NCBI RefSeq assembly: GCF_947498805.1
Contig: NZ_CANMLT010000009.1
Coordinates: 1 to 64,000 of the forward strand
From: an uncultured Tenacibaculum sp.
GTDB taxonomy: Bacteria > Bacteroidota > Bacteroidia > Flavobacteriales > Flavobacteriaceae
Direction of reading: 5' to 3'
DNA length: 64,000 nt
Shown here: one piece after another, positions 8,808-17,975 of the stretch
Position numbering within the stretch: the first letter of the stretch is position 1
Layout: the number at the start of each line of letters is the position of its first letter
Program-made: the position numbers and the translations under genes
The notes under the pieces: generated by a model
Seen by the model: only the letters and a program-made list of their open reading frames with translations
The model's database searches: none
Told to the model about the DNA's origin: nothing

Positions 8808-8948
8808 ATAAATATTTAACAGAAGACTAATGTAACAATTATATCAAAGAACCAATGCATTTAATTTGTAAAAAAAGCCACATTATACGACTAATGAAAA
8901 CAGCTACTAACAAAATGTTAAACCCAATAAACAAGCTTAATAAAATCA

Positions 8949-8956
8949 TATATTTG
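8949..8956 (+). promoter_or_regulatory. -7 box of the lpxR-like gene, very close to ATG
   Basis: TATATTTG matches TAnnTTTG exactly and ends 5 bases before the ATG at 8962. Transcription would start at or next to the start codon, giving a leaderless mRNA. No clear TTTG was seen at -33. Confidence 0.35.
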
Positions 8957-8961
8957 TTTTC

Positions 8962-9924
8962 ATGATAAAGAAACTTACTACACTTACAATATTCTTATTG
9001 TCTTTCAATTCGTTTACCTTATTTTCTCAGAAACATTTCTCTAAAGAGTTTAGTATATACAACGATAATGATTTGTACACCTCTGTAAAACGTGACAGAT
9101 ACTATACTAATGGTTTATTCTTATCCTACAGGTATATCTCAAAAAAAGCTAACGATCATCTTGAAAAAAAGATATACGAGTTCCAAATTGGTCAAGAAAT
9201 GTATACACCTTTCAAAGCTACTGTTAACTTAAAAGGAGATCATGACAGACCTTTTGCTGCACATCTTTTTGGTAGTTTTGGAATCAATCGTTTCTACAAA
9301 AACAAATCAGCTTTAAACACCAAATTACAAATTGGAATTATTGGCCCAGACGCTCTTGGACAAGAACTACAAGATTTTATTCACTCTATATACAATTATA
9401 AAAAAGCTATTGGATGGAATTATCAAATTGCGAACGCAATTTCTGTTAACTTCAACACTGAGTACTTAAAGTATTTAGCCAGTAACAAAGCCAAAACACT
9501 TGATATTACATGGACCAATAGATTAAGAACTGGTACTGTTTATACAGATATAAGCACAGGACTTTATGGAAGAATAGGTTTTAAGCCTCTTCAAGAATTA
9601 TTCAATTCGATTGCCTTTAGTAGTAATCTAAACACCGCTAATTCTAAAACCTCAAATAAACCAGAAGCTTTTCTATTTATAAAACCAATGATTCATTATG
9701 TTTTATATGATGCCACGATACAAGGAAGCTTCCTTAATGAAAATAGCCCTGTTACTTTTGAACTAAGACCAATTACTTTTACCACCCAAGTTGGTATACA
9801 ATTTACGGCAAACAGATTCAACTTTGGATATTTTGTAAATTACCATTCTAAAAAGCTAAAAAGCATCCGTGTTCCTAATGCAAATTTTTATGGAACTATT
9901 TTAATAAATTACCAATTTAACTAA
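8962..9924 (+). CDS. LpxR-like outer-membrane lipid A deacylase (DUF2219)
   Basis: A signal peptide (residues 1-22, ending LFSQ) is followed by the LpxR/DUF2219 signature FSIYNDNDLYTSVKRDRYYTNG, in which Asn, Asp and the RYYTNG block form the active region in Salmonella LpxR. The rest is aromatic-rich alternating beta strands that end in a Phe-containing strand (YQFN), as in outer-membrane barrels. The length of 320 residues is near that of LpxR. The known family reaction is calcium-dependent removal of the 3'-acyloxyacyl group of lipid A; the substrate here is assumed. Transcribed alone, between the divergent PPK2 pair and dnaN. Confidence 0.75.
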   Translation: MIKKLTTLTIFLLSFNSFTLFSQKHFSKEFSIYNDNDLYTSVKRDRYYTNGLFLSYRYISKKANDHLEKKIYEFQIGQEMYTPFKATVNLKGDHDRPFAAHLFGSFGINRFYKNKSALNTKLQIGIIGPDALGQELQDFIHSIYNYKKAIGWNYQIANAISVNFNTEYLKYLASNKAKTLDITWTNRLRTGTVYTDISTGLYGRIGFKPLQELFNSIAFSSNLNTANSKTSNKPEAFLFIKPMIHYVLYDATIQGSFLNENSPVTFELRPITFTTQVGIQFTANRFNFGYFVNYHSKKLKSIRVPNANFYGTILINYQFN

Positions 9925-9971
9925 AGGAAAAAAGTATTTCCGATTTTATTTTAATTATCATCAAATTAAAA

Positions 9972-9979
9972 TATATTTG
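9972..9979 (+). promoter_or_regulatory. -7 promoter box of dnaN
   Basis: TATATTTG matches TAnnTTTG and lies 28 bases before the dnaN ATG. A leader of about 22 bases would follow. The -33 region is only T-rich. Confidence 0.45.
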
Positions 9980-10007
9980 TAAGTCTAATAATTAGAAACA
10001 ATAATCA

Positions 10008-11126
10008 ATGAAATTTATCGTATCTAGCTCTCAACTATTAAAACAATTACAAGTTTTAGGAGGGGTTATCAACAGCAATAACACATTACCAATTTTAGAT
10101 AATTTTTTATTCGAATTATCTGAAAATCAATTAAAAATATCTGCTTCTGACCTAGAAACTACTATGTCAGCAGCTGTTGAAGTTGAAAGTACTGATACGG
10201 GGTCTATTGCTATTAATGCTCGTTTATTACTAGACACATTAAAAACATTTCCTGACCAACCTTTAACATTTAAAACAGAAGGAGATAGTACGATAGAAAT
10301 TATTTCTGAGCAAGGTAAGTACGATATGGCGTATTTTAGTGGAGAAGAGTTCCCTAAAGCTGTAGAACTACCTTCACCAAGTAGCACTGAGGTTCCTTCT
10401 CATATCTTAGCAACTGCAATAGCTAAAACTATTTTTGCAGCTGGTAATGATGATTTAAGACCAGTGATGAGCGGTGTCTTCTTTCAATTTAACTCTAAGG
10501 AGTTGACTTTTGTAGCTACTGATGCTCACAAATTAGTAAAATATACTCGTACTGATGTTACTGCTGATAAGTCTGCTGAATTTATCATGCCAAAGAAGCC
10601 TTTAAATCTATTAAAAGGAATTTTATCAGGATCAGAAGAAAATGTAACTATAGAATACAACGACACGAATGCTAAATTCACTTTTGATAACGTGGTTTTA
10701 GTTTGTCGTTTGATCGACGGGAAATATCCTAACTACGAAGCTGTAATTCCTAAAGAAAACCCAAACAAGCTTACTGTTGACAGAGCTTCTTTCTTAAATT
10801 CTGTTCGTCGTGTTTCTATTTTCTCTAGTAAAACAACACATCAAATTCGTTTGAAAATGGCTGGTACAGAATTAAATATTTCTGCAGAAGATTTAGATTA
10901 CTCTAACAAAGCCGATGAACGATTAAGTTGTGACTACCAAGGTGATGACATGCAAATTGGGTTTAACTCACGCTTTTTAAGTGAAATGTTAAGTAACTTA
11001 GGGTCTAACGACGTTTTAATTGAAATGAGTTTACCTAATCGCGCTGGTATTTTAACTCCTATTGATGGAACTGAAGAGGGAGAAAACATCACAATGTTAG
11101 TAATGCCTGTTATGTTAAATAGCTAA
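10008..11126 (+). CDS. dnaN: DNA polymerase III beta subunit (sliding clamp)
   Basis: Three beta-clamp domains are present over 372 residues, the usual length. The start MKFIVSSSQLLKQLQVLGGVINSNNTLPIL and the end ITMLVMPVMLNS are standard for the Bacteroidota clamp, and GNDDLRPVMSGVFF and ATDAHKLVKY are diagnostic. It forms the ring that holds the replicative polymerase on DNA. It has its own promoter and a strong terminator. dnaA, recF and gyrB are not adjacent, which is common in this phylum. Confidence 0.98.
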   Translation: MKFIVSSSQLLKQLQVLGGVINSNNTLPILDNFLFELSENQLKISASDLETTMSAAVEVESTDTGSIAINARLLLDTLKTFPDQPLTFKTEGDSTIEIISEQGKYDMAYFSGEEFPKAVELPSPSSTEVPSHILATAIAKTIFAAGNDDLRPVMSGVFFQFNSKELTFVATDAHKLVKYTRTDVTADKSAEFIMPKKPLNLLKGILSGSEENVTIEYNDTNAKFTFDNVVLVCRLIDGKYPNYEAVIPKENPNKLTVDRASFLNSVRRVSIFSSKTTHQIRLKMAGTELNISAEDLDYSNKADERLSCDYQGDDMQIGFNSRFLSEMLSNLGSNDVLIEMSLPNRAGILTPIDGTEEGENITMLVMPVMLNS

Positions 11127-11150
11127 ACGCAAAATACTTATATTATATAA

Positions 11151-11182
11151 AAAACCATGGTTTTACGCCATGGTTTTTTTTT
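11151..11182 (+). terminator. Rho-independent terminator of dnaN
   Basis: AAAACCATGG (11151-11160) and CCATGGTTTT (11168-11177) form a perfect 10-bp stem with a 7-base loop, followed by a T-run to 11182. It lies 24 bases after the dnaN stop. Confidence 0.9.
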
Positions 11183-11283
11183 ATTTGCATCTAACAATCA
11201 ACAGCTTACCACATTGTTAACATCTTTCACTTTTAAAAACCATAAATAATTGTAAATTTACCTCTTTCAAACTTTTTTAAACA

Positions 11284-12048
11284 ATGGGTAGAATTATTGC
11301 AATTGCAAATCAAAAAGGAGGGGTAGGTAAAACAACTACAACAGTAAATTTAGCTGCAGCACTAGGTGTTTTAGAAAAAAAAGTACTTTTAATAGATGCA
11401 GACCCTCAGGCAAATGCTACTTCTGGTTTAGGTTTAGATGTTGAAACTATTGAACTTGGAACTTATCAGGTCTTAGAACATACTATATCTCCGAAGGATG
11501 CCATTTTAACAACAGAATCACCCAATGTAGATTTAATCCCCGCACATATTGATTTAGTTGCTATTGAAATTGAATTAGTAGATAAGCAACAAAGAGAGTA
11601 CATGTTACAAAAAGCTTTACAAGATGTAAAAGACGACTATGATTACATTTTGATTGATTGTGCTCCTTCCCTTGGATTAATTACATTAAACTCTTTAGTA
11701 GCTGCCGATTCGGTCATCATACCAATACAATGTGAATACTTCGCATTAGAGGGATTAGGAAAACTATTGAACACTATTAAAAGTGTACAAAAAATCCATA
11801 ATCAAAACTTAGCTATTGAAGGACTATTATTAACCATGTTTGACGCTCGTTTACGACTTTCAAACCAAGTAGTTGAAGAAGTACGTAAGCATTTCAGTAC
11901 CATGGTTTTTGAAACAATAGTACATCGAAATATTCGCTTAAGTGAAGCTCCTAGTTATGGTGAAAGTATTATTTCTTACGATGCCACTAGTAAAGGAGCG
12001 GTAAATTACCTAAATTTGGCGAACGAAATCTTAAATAAAAACGCGTAA
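11284..12048 (+). CDS. parA: Chromosome partitioning ATPase ParA (Soj)
   Basis: A 254-residue P-loop ATPase with the deviant Walker [15 protein letters not shown] near residue 11, the Walker A' region [16 protein letters not shown] and the LIDCAPSLG Walker B. It works with ParB to segregate the replicated origin region. parB starts 5 bases downstream. A TAAATTTA sequence near 11255 resembles a -7 box but lacks the final G. Confidence 0.97.
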   Translation: MGRIIAIANQKGGVGKTTTTVNLAAALGVLEKKVLLIDADPQANATSGLGLDVETIELGTYQVLEHTISPKDAILTTESPNVDLIPAHIDLVAIEIELVDKQQREYMLQKALQDVKDDYDYILIDCAPSLGLITLNSLVAADSVIIPIQCEYFALEGLGKLLNTIKSVQKIHNQNLAIEGLLLTMFDARLRLSNQVVEEVRKHFSTMVFETIVHRNIRLSEAPSYGESIISYDATSKGAVNYLNLANEILNKNA

Positions 12049-12053
12049 TCGTA

Positions 12054-12941
12054 ATGGCAAAAGCAACCAAAAAACAAGCTCTAGGTAGAGGTTTATCGGC
12101 ATTATTAAAAGAAACAGCTGAAGTAAGTTCAGCTTCTGATAAAAATGCAGATAAGTTAGTTGGAAATATTATTGAAATTGATGTTAATTCAATTGACGTA
12201 AATCCATACCAGCCAAGAACTTATTTTGACGAAGAAGCTTTACGAGAATTAGCAAGTTCCATCAAAGAGCTAGGTGTTATTCAACCAATTACAGTTCGTA
12301 AACTAGATGGGAATAAATTTCAATTAGTTTCTGGTGAAAGACGTTTTAGAGCTTCTAAATTAATTGGAAACAAAACCGTCCCTGCATATATTCGTTTGGC
12401 AAACGATCAAGAAATGCTCGAAATGGCATTGGTTGAAAATATTCAACGTAAAAATCTTGATCCAATAGAAGTTGCTTTATCATATCAGCGATTGATAGAT
12501 GAAATTCAGCTTACTCAAGAAGAGTTAAGTACACGTGTAGGTAAAAAGCGTTCTACAGTCACGAATTATTTACGCTTATTAAAGCTTGATCCAATTATCC
12601 AAACGGGTATGAGAGATGGTTTTATTTCAATGGGACACGGTAGAGCTTTAATTAATATTGAAAGTACTATAGACCAATTAACTATATATGAAAAAATAGT
12701 AAGAGATAAACTTTCGGTACGCCAAACAGAAGAATTAGTTAAAAATTTAAAAGCTGGTACTGTTGCTAAAGCAGCAAAGAAAAAAGCTTTACCAAAGTAT
12801 ATTTCTGATAGTGTAAAAGACATGAGTGAATACTTTGGAAACAAAATAGACGTTAGTGTTAATAACAGAGGAAAAGGAAAAATCACAATTCCCTTTACTT
12901 CTGAAGAAGATTTTAACCGCATCAAAAACTTACTAAAGTAA
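12054..12941 (+). CDS. parB: Chromosome partitioning protein ParB (Spo0J)
   Basis: This protein binds parS sites and acts as a CTP-dependent clamp in the family. The ParB/Srx domain shows IDVNPYQPRTYFDEEAL and the CTP-binding SGERRFRASKL, followed by a helix-turn-helix (TQEELSTRVGKKRSTVTNYLRLLKL) and a C-terminal dimer domain. The length, 295 residues, is normal. The N-terminus ALGRGLSALL is the ParA-activating segment. No parS-like palindrome was recognised in this window. The gene is directly followed by the DUF5683 gene, one base after the stop. Confidence 0.97.
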   Translation: MAKATKKQALGRGLSALLKETAEVSSASDKNADKLVGNIIEIDVNSIDVNPYQPRTYFDEEALRELASSIKELGVIQPITVRKLDGNKFQLVSGERRFRASKLIGNKTVPAYIRLANDQEMLEMALVENIQRKNLDPIEVALSYQRLIDEIQLTQEELSTRVGKKRSTVTNYLRLLKLDPIIQTGMRDGFISMGHGRALINIESTIDQLTIYEKIVRDKLSVRQTEELVKNLKAGTVAKAAKKKALPKYISDSVKDMSEYFGNKIDVSVNNRGKGKITIPFTSEEDFNRIKNLLK

Positions 12942-12942
12942 A

Positions 12943-13521
12943 TTGTCTATTTTACGTAACATATTAATTACCATAAGTTTATTTTGGAGTGTCCTTGGGT
13001 TTGCTCAAACAGATACTTCTCAAATTAAAGTAGAAAAACTTCAATTAAGTAGTGATAAATACAATCCACTTTCTCCATCAAAAGCAGCTTTTTACTCTGC
13101 TATTTTTCCTGGAGGTGGACAAATTTATAACAAAAAATACTGGAAAGCTCCTATCGTATGGGCTGCTATTGGTACAAGTGTGTATTTTTACATTGACAAT
13201 AGCAATGAATATGATAGGTTTAGAACCGCTTTCAAATTAAGAAGTCAAGGTATTAGAGATGAATTCACAAGAGAAGATGGAACTGTATTAATTTCTACTC
13301 AAGGGCTTGAAAACGCACAAAAAACGCTTAGAAAAAACAGAGATCTATCCCTTCTATCAGGAATTCTTTTATATGTCTTACAAATTGTAGAAGCCAGTGT
13401 TAATGCTCATTTGTTACAATTTGACACAGACGATAGTTTGTCTATTAAACCAAATATTAATATAGACCCTATGCTTATTGAAGCTCCTAAAGTGGGATTA
13501 ACCTTTAAATATTCTTTTTAA
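12943..13521 (+). CDS. DUF5683 membrane-associated protein
   Basis: A signal peptide-like N-terminus (SILRNILITISLFWSVLGFAQ) leads into the DUF5683 core (SPSKAAFYSAIFPGGGQIYNKKYWKAP). A hydrophobic helix (IVWAAIGTSVYFYI) follows. The start has to be TTG at 12943, because no ATG lies upstream of the signal peptide, and parB ends one base before. The stop directly touches the dapB ATG, so translation is probably coupled. The function of DUF5683 is unknown; its place between parB and dapB is typical for Flavobacteriaceae. Confidence 0.88.
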   Translation: MSILRNILITISLFWSVLGFAQTDTSQIKVEKLQLSSDKYNPLSPSKAAFYSAIFPGGGQIYNKKYWKAPIVWAAIGTSVYFYIDNSNEYDRFRTAFKLRSQGIRDEFTREDGTVLISTQGLENAQKTLRKNRDLSLLSGILLYVLQIVEASVNAHLLQFDTDDSLSIKPNINIDPMLIEAPKVGLTFKYSF

Positions 13522-14223
13522 ATGAAAATAGCTTTACTTGGCTACGGAAGAATGGGTAAAGAAATTGAAAAAATTGCTTTACAAAGAGGACATGAAGTAG
13601 TAATAAAATACTCTGGAAAAGAAAACTACGATATTTCATTGGCTGATGTAGCTATTGATTTTAGTCTTCCAAACGTTGCTTTTGATAATATTTCCAACTG
13701 TATCCACAACAAAATTCCTGTAATTTCTGGAACTACGGGATGGTTAGATAAATATCAAGACATTGTTAATTTATGTAACGAAAAAAACGGGGCCTTTATT
13801 TATGCCTCGAATTTTAGTTTAGGAGTAAATATTTTCTTCGAACTAAATAAGCAACTCGCTAAAATGATGAATTCTTTACAGGAATACAATGTAAGTATTG
13901 AAGAAATTCACCATACTAAAAAATTAGATGCCCCTAGTGGTACTGCCATTACTTTAGCTGAAGGAATTGTTGATAGTTCCAAATTAAACGGATGGACCTT
14001 AACTCCTGAAAAACAAAAAAACAACATCCCTATCACTGCTATTAGAACACCTGACGTACCAGGAACACATACGATAGAATATCAATCTGAGATAGATTCA
14101 ATTGAAATAAAACATACTGCTCATAACCGACAAGGCTTTGCATTAGGAGCTGTGGTTGCAGCAGAATGGTTGGCTGATAAGACAGGAGTTTATAGCATGA
14201 AAGATGTGTTAAACTTAGGTTAA
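13522..14223 (+). CDS. dapB: 4-hydroxy-tetrahydrodipicolinate reductase
   Basis: The N-terminal nucleotide-binding motif is GYGRMGKEI. The catalytic signature EIHHTKKLDAPSGTA holds the His pair and the Lys of DapB. The 233 residues are within the short Bacteroidota range. The enzyme reduces the dihydrodipicolinate precursor in the diaminopimelate/lysine pathway and so feeds peptidoglycan synthesis. It lies between the DUF5683 gene (adjacent) and lepB (63 bases away). Confidence 0.97.
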   Translation: MKIALLGYGRMGKEIEKIALQRGHEVVIKYSGKENYDISLADVAIDFSLPNVAFDNISNCIHNKIPVISGTTGWLDKYQDIVNLCNEKNGAFIYASNFSLGVNIFFELNKQLAKMMNSLQEYNVSIEEIHHTKKLDAPSGTAITLAEGIVDSSKLNGWTLTPEKQKNNIPITAIRTPDVPGTHTIEYQSEIDSIEIKHTAHNRQGFALGAVVAAEWLADKTGVYSMKDVLNLG

Positions 14224-14286
14224 AAGCCGTAACATTAATAAATAGAAAACACTAATACTCTTAAGAAGAGTAAAAACAAAAATATT

Positions 14287-15867
14287 ATGACATTTACTGA
14301 GTGGTTTATCGTTTTTGTAATCATACAAGTAATTCATTTCTTAGGAACATGGAAGCTATATGTTCGAGCTGGAAGAAAAGCATGGGAAGCAGCAGTGCCT
14401 GTATATAACGCTGTTGTATTAATGCAAATAATTAGAAGACCTAAATGGTGGGTGATTCTATTATTTTTCCCAATCGTTAATTTATTAATGTTTCCAATTA
14501 TCTGGGTTGAAACTTGTAGAAGTTTTGGATTTAACCAAAGAAAGGATACAATATTAGCCATTGTCACTTTGGGTCTGTATATCTATTATATTAATTATGC
14601 TACTGAGGCTACTTATATAGAAAATAGAAGTTTACAACCTAGAACCGCTCTGGGAGAATGGGTTAGTTCTATTGCTTTTGCTATAATTGCAGCAACCTTA
14701 GTGCATACTTATTTTATGCAACCATATACAATTCCAACTTCATCATTAGAAAAGACATTATTAGTCGGAGACTATTTATTTGTTAGTAAATTTCATTATG
14801 GAGCAAGAGTACCTATGACAACGGTTTCAGCTCCTATGGTACATGATACCATACCTGGATTGGGGCTTAAATCATTCATGTCAGATGATAAAAACAAAGA
14901 AGGTTTATTAAACAAACTTACTTTGCCCTATATGAGACTTCCAGGGCTACAAAAAATAAAGCGCAATGACATTGTTGTATTTAGCTGGCCAGCAGACAGT
15001 TTAGCTTCAATGTGGGGAGATACTTCAGGAAAACACACTTATAAGCCTATCGACAAACGTACTAACTATGTAAAACGATCTGTAGGAATACCAGGAGATA
15101 GTTTAGAAGTACGAGATGGTTATGTATTTATAAATGGACAACAAACTGTTTTACCGGACAGAGCCAAACCACAATGGATACATCTAGTTGAAACTGGAGG
15201 TGAAAAATTTGCTCCAGGTGCTATTCAAAAATACAATATCAGAGAAGGTTCTGTAACTAAAGATGGTAAATACTATCTTAATCTTACAGATGATGAAGCT
15301 GCAGCTATTGCCAAAGATCCAATTGTAAAAAGCGTTAAAAAGCAACTGCAACCAAAAGGACATTATAACAAGGCTGTTTTTCCTCATGATCCAAGATATG
15401 CATGGTCTTCAGATAACTTTGGCCCTATTTATATCCCTAAAAAAGGAGCCACTGTTACCTTAAATGCAGCAACTATTCCTTTTTATGAGCAAATTATTAG
15501 ACGTTATGAAAACAATGATTTAACCATTTTTGGTGATGATATTTACATCAACGGTAAAAAGGCTAATACCTACACTTTTAAGCAAGATTATTACTGGATG
15601 ATGGGTGACAATCGTCAAAACTCATTAGATGCAAGAAATTGGGGTTATGTACCATTTGATCATGTTGTAGGTAAACCTGTAATGATTTGGTTAAGTTGGG
15701 ATGCCAAAGCTCCAAACTTTATGGCTAAATTACAATCTATTCGTTGGGACAGAATGTTTACTACTGTTGGAGGTAGTGGAAAACCTGTTTCTTACTTATG
15801 GGTAGTTATCTTATTAATCTTAGGATACACAATTTTTAGTTTTAATAAAGGAAGAAAGAAAGAATAA
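14287..15867 (+). CDS. lepB: Signal peptidase I, long Bacteroidota form
   Basis: It cleaves signal peptides of exported proteins at the inner membrane. The 526 residues are much longer than E. coli LepB. Three hydrophobic helices in the first 120 residues (DUF5684-like) come first, then another membrane helix. The catalytic Ser (about Ser153) lies in IPTSSLEKTLLVGD. The catalytic Lys lies in YVKRSVGIPGD, and the last conserved box is GDNRQNSLDARNWGYVP. A further hydrophobic helix closes the C-terminus before a basic tail. A large insert separates the Lys motif from the GDNR box, as usual in this phylum. The stop overlaps the next ATG by one base (TAATG). Confidence 0.95.
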   Translation: MTFTEWFIVFVIIQVIHFLGTWKLYVRAGRKAWEAAVPVYNAVVLMQIIRRPKWWVILLFFPIVNLLMFPIIWVETCRSFGFNQRKDTILAIVTLGLYIYYINYATEATYIENRSLQPRTALGEWVSSIAFAIIAATLVHTYFMQPYTIPTSSLEKTLLVGDYLFVSKFHYGARVPMTTVSAPMVHDTIPGLGLKSFMSDDKNKEGLLNKLTLPYMRLPGLQKIKRNDIVVFSWPADSLASMWGDTSGKHTYKPIDKRTNYVKRSVGIPGDSLEVRDGYVFINGQQTVLPDRAKPQWIHLVETGGEKFAPGAIQKYNIREGSVTKDGKYYLNLTDDEAAAIAKDPIVKSVKKQLQPKGHYNKAVFPHDPRYAWSSDNFGPIYIPKKGATVTLNAATIPFYEQIIRRYENNDLTIFGDDIYINGKKANTYTFKQDYYWMMGDNRQNSLDARNWGYVPFDHVVGKPVMIWLSWDAKAPNFMAKLQSIRWDRMFTTVGGSGKPVSYLWVVILLILGYTIFSFNKGRKKE

Positions 15868-16484
15868 TGGCTTTATTTATTCCAACATATTTCTCCCCTA
15901 TTGCTCAATATTCAGCTATTTTTAAAGAAGATTCTGTTATATTTGAAATAGAGGATAATTTCCAAAAACAAACCTATAGAAATCGTTGTTATATCTATGG
16001 TGCCAATGGAAAACTTTCATTAAATATACCTGTTAAACACAAGATTTCTGGAAGTAGAAAAAAAACTAAAGACACTTTAGTTGAAAATGATTTTCCTTGG
16101 CAGCAACAGCATTTAAAATCTCTACAAAGCGCTTATAGAGCATCTCCATTTTTTGAATTCTATGAGGATGACTTACTTCCTATTTTCAACAAAAAATATA
16201 CGTATTTACAAGATGTAAATATTGATACTTTTTTATTTGTTAGTGAAGCTTTAGAATTATCGAATGCTTATACAAAAACTGCTGAGTATACACTTAATGC
16301 TACTAATGATTTTAGAGATTTAGCCATTGCTAAAAAGGGTATTGAAATAGAAATGGATACCTATATACAAATGTTTGATGACAAGTACGGATTCATCCCA
16401 AACCTCTCAATATTAGACCTTTTGTTTATGGAAGGTCCAAATACCGTTAGCTTTTTAGAAAAAATTAATGTAGATTTGAAATAA
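15867..16484 (+). CDS. WbqC family protein
   Basis: A 205-residue WbqC-like protein, with the family start FIPTYFSPIAQYSAIF, the NRCYIYGANGKLSLNIPV segment and WQQQHLKSLQSAYRASPFFEFYEDDL. The family is found in some O-antigen loci, but no reaction is established. In Flavobacteriaceae it regularly follows lepB. Translation is coupled to lepB through a one-base overlap. Confidence 0.9.
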   Translation: MALFIPTYFSPIAQYSAIFKEDSVIFEIEDNFQKQTYRNRCYIYGANGKLSLNIPVKHKISGSRKKTKDTLVENDFPWQQQHLKSLQSAYRASPFFEFYEDDLLPIFNKKYTYLQDVNIDTFLFVSEALELSNAYTKTAEYTLNATNDFRDLAIAKKGIEIEMDTYIQMFDDKYGFIPNLSILDLLFMEGPNTVSFLEKINVDLK

Positions 16485-16503
16485 AACCTTTTTATTTCTT
16501 ACT

Positions 16504-17082
16504 ATGGATACTATACAGCAATTTTTGGCTGCATATAGTCCGTTATCATCTAACTCAACCAAAGAGTTTAAACAAATATTTAGTTTAAAAACTTATCGAA
16601 AAGGAGAAGTAATAGCAGGCTATAGCCAATCTAAAAGTAAATTTTTTATAATCAAAGAAGGTATTGCCTGTTCGTATTTAAACGATCACAAAGGCAAAAA
16701 GGTCATTAGAACCTTGTTTACCCCAATATCTGTTATTGCTTCGTTAAAATCTATTGTACGCTTAAAACAAGTAAATGTTGACTACTATTGTTTGACCGAT
16801 TGCTGTATTTTAACAGCCAATTTAGACGATTTTCTTGCACTTGTAGACAAACACCATGACATTTCTAAATTATACATTGAAATACTCGAAAAATCTTATG
16901 CTATGCTTATAGAAAGAGTAACTCAACTAACTACATTAGAAGCTACGGAAAGGTATTTATTACTAAAAGAAATTGCACCAAACATTGAAAATCAAATTCC
17001 ACAATACCAAATTGCTTCTTACTTAAACATTACTCCCATTCAGTTAAGTAGAATTCGTAAGAAACTTCTTTTTGATTCCTAG
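16504..17082 (+). CDS. Crp/Fnr-type regulator 1 of a tandem trio
   Basis: An N-terminal cyclic-nucleotide-binding fold (FKQIFSLKTYRKGEVI, KFFIIKEGIACSYL) and a short C-terminal helix-turn-helix (QYQIASYLNITPIQLSRIRKKLL) make up 192 residues. The HTH is of the compact form common in Bacteroidota Crp-like proteins. No Arg-Ser phosphate-binding cassette of E. coli Crp is evident, so the ligand is unknown. It starts 19 bases after wbqC and may be co-transcribed with it. Confidence 0.88.
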   Translation: MDTIQQFLAAYSPLSSNSTKEFKQIFSLKTYRKGEVIAGYSQSKSKFFIIKEGIACSYLNDHKGKKVIRTLFTPISVIASLKSIVRLKQVNVDYYCLTDCCILTANLDDFLALVDKHHDISKLYIEILEKSYAMLIERVTQLTTLEATERYLLLKEIAPNIENQIPQYQIASYLNITPIQLSRIRKKLLFDS

Positions 17083-17133
17083 TGATCTTTTTTTAATTTA
17101 TCTATCATATTCCTTTTTATGAAAAATTTAATG

Positions 17134-17141
17134 TAAATTTG
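17134..17141 (+). promoter_or_regulatory. -7 promoter box of Crp/Fnr gene 2
   Basis: TAAATTTG matches TAnnTTTG, 30 bases before the ATG at 17172. Its presence suggests the second regulator has its own promoter. Confidence 0.4.
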
Positions 17142-17171
17142 AGATAAGTCCCACGTTAAAAAGCATCTATT

Positions 17172-17747
17172 ATGGATTTTTTAAAAAACTTTGTATTCAA
17201 TATTCATAATGTCTCTCTAAATTCTTTAAAGGAGTTTGAAAACATAGTGCAAGAAAAAAGTTTTAAAAAAGGGCATAATTTGGTTAAAATCGGTGAAATT
17301 TCTAAAAACTTTTATATCTTAAAAAAAGGAATTATTCGTTCTTTCTTGGTAGACGAAAAAGGAAAAGAACATACAAGAACATTATATACTCCACCTTCTA
17401 CTTCTGGTAATTTATCTTCATTAATTAGTAAACAACCTTCTATATTAATATATGAATGCTTAACAGACTGTGAAGTTTTAGAATGTAATTACGAAAGCTT
17501 TTACAAACTTTCTTCGAAACATCATGACCTCTCAATATTCCAATATAAAGCGCTCGAATTTATTTATATACGCGAAGAATCTCGAATCTTAGAGCTAAGC
17601 ATGCTAAATGCAACCGAACGTTATCAGCTACTTTTAGAAAAATCACCAGGAATAGATCAAAAAATCAATCAATATCATATCGCTTCATATTTAAACATTA
17701 CTCCAGTACAATTAAGTAGAGTCAAAAAAAACATGTTACATAGTTAA
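17172..17747 (+). CDS. Crp/Fnr-type regulator 2 of a tandem trio
   Basis: A paralogue of the preceding gene (191 residues) with the same layout: beta-roll (KSFKKGHNLVKIGEISKNFYILKKG), dimer helix, and HTH QYHIASYLNITPVQLSRVKKNML. It has Cys residues at CLTDCEVLECN in the beta-roll, and the first copy has Cys at YCLTDCCI, so redox or metal sensing is conceivable but unproven. It is framed by its own -7 box and a strong terminator, so it looks monocistronic. Confidence 0.87.
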   Translation: MDFLKNFVFNIHNVSLNSLKEFENIVQEKSFKKGHNLVKIGEISKNFYILKKGIIRSFLVDEKGKEHTRTLYTPPSTSGNLSSLISKQPSILIYECLTDCEVLECNYESFYKLSSKHHDLSIFQYKALEFIYIREESRILELSMLNATERYQLLLEKSPGIDQKINQYHIASYLNITPVQLSRVKKNMLHS

Positions 17748-17858
17748 TTATTAACATATGTTATTTAGTTAATTTTTATTGTTACCTATATTTACCATGT
17801 AATTAACAAGTTACATCCGTAAATACTTTTCCCCTTATACCAAAGTTTTTTTGGTAAG

Positions 17859-17891
17859 CAAACCTTTATAGTTTTATAAAGGTTTGTTTTT
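17859..17891 (+). terminator. Rho-independent terminator after Crp/Fnr gene 2
   Basis: CAAACCTTTATA (17859-17870) and TATAAAGGTTTG (17875-17886) form a perfect 12-bp stem with a GTTT loop, followed by a T-run. The rest of the 228-base gap up to 17975 is AT-rich without other clear signals. Confidence 0.85.
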
Positions 17892-17975
17892 CATTTTGTT
17901 TCCTTTTGCTTTATTTAATAAATTTAGTTACATTTATTCAGTGTTAAATACACGGAATAACTTGTTAAATTATTT

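Noticed and set aside
11151..11177. Inverted repeat next to parA as a parS site
   Set aside because: It has the stem, loop and T-run of a terminator and lacks the TGTTnCACGTGnAACA pattern; no parS was seen elsewhere.
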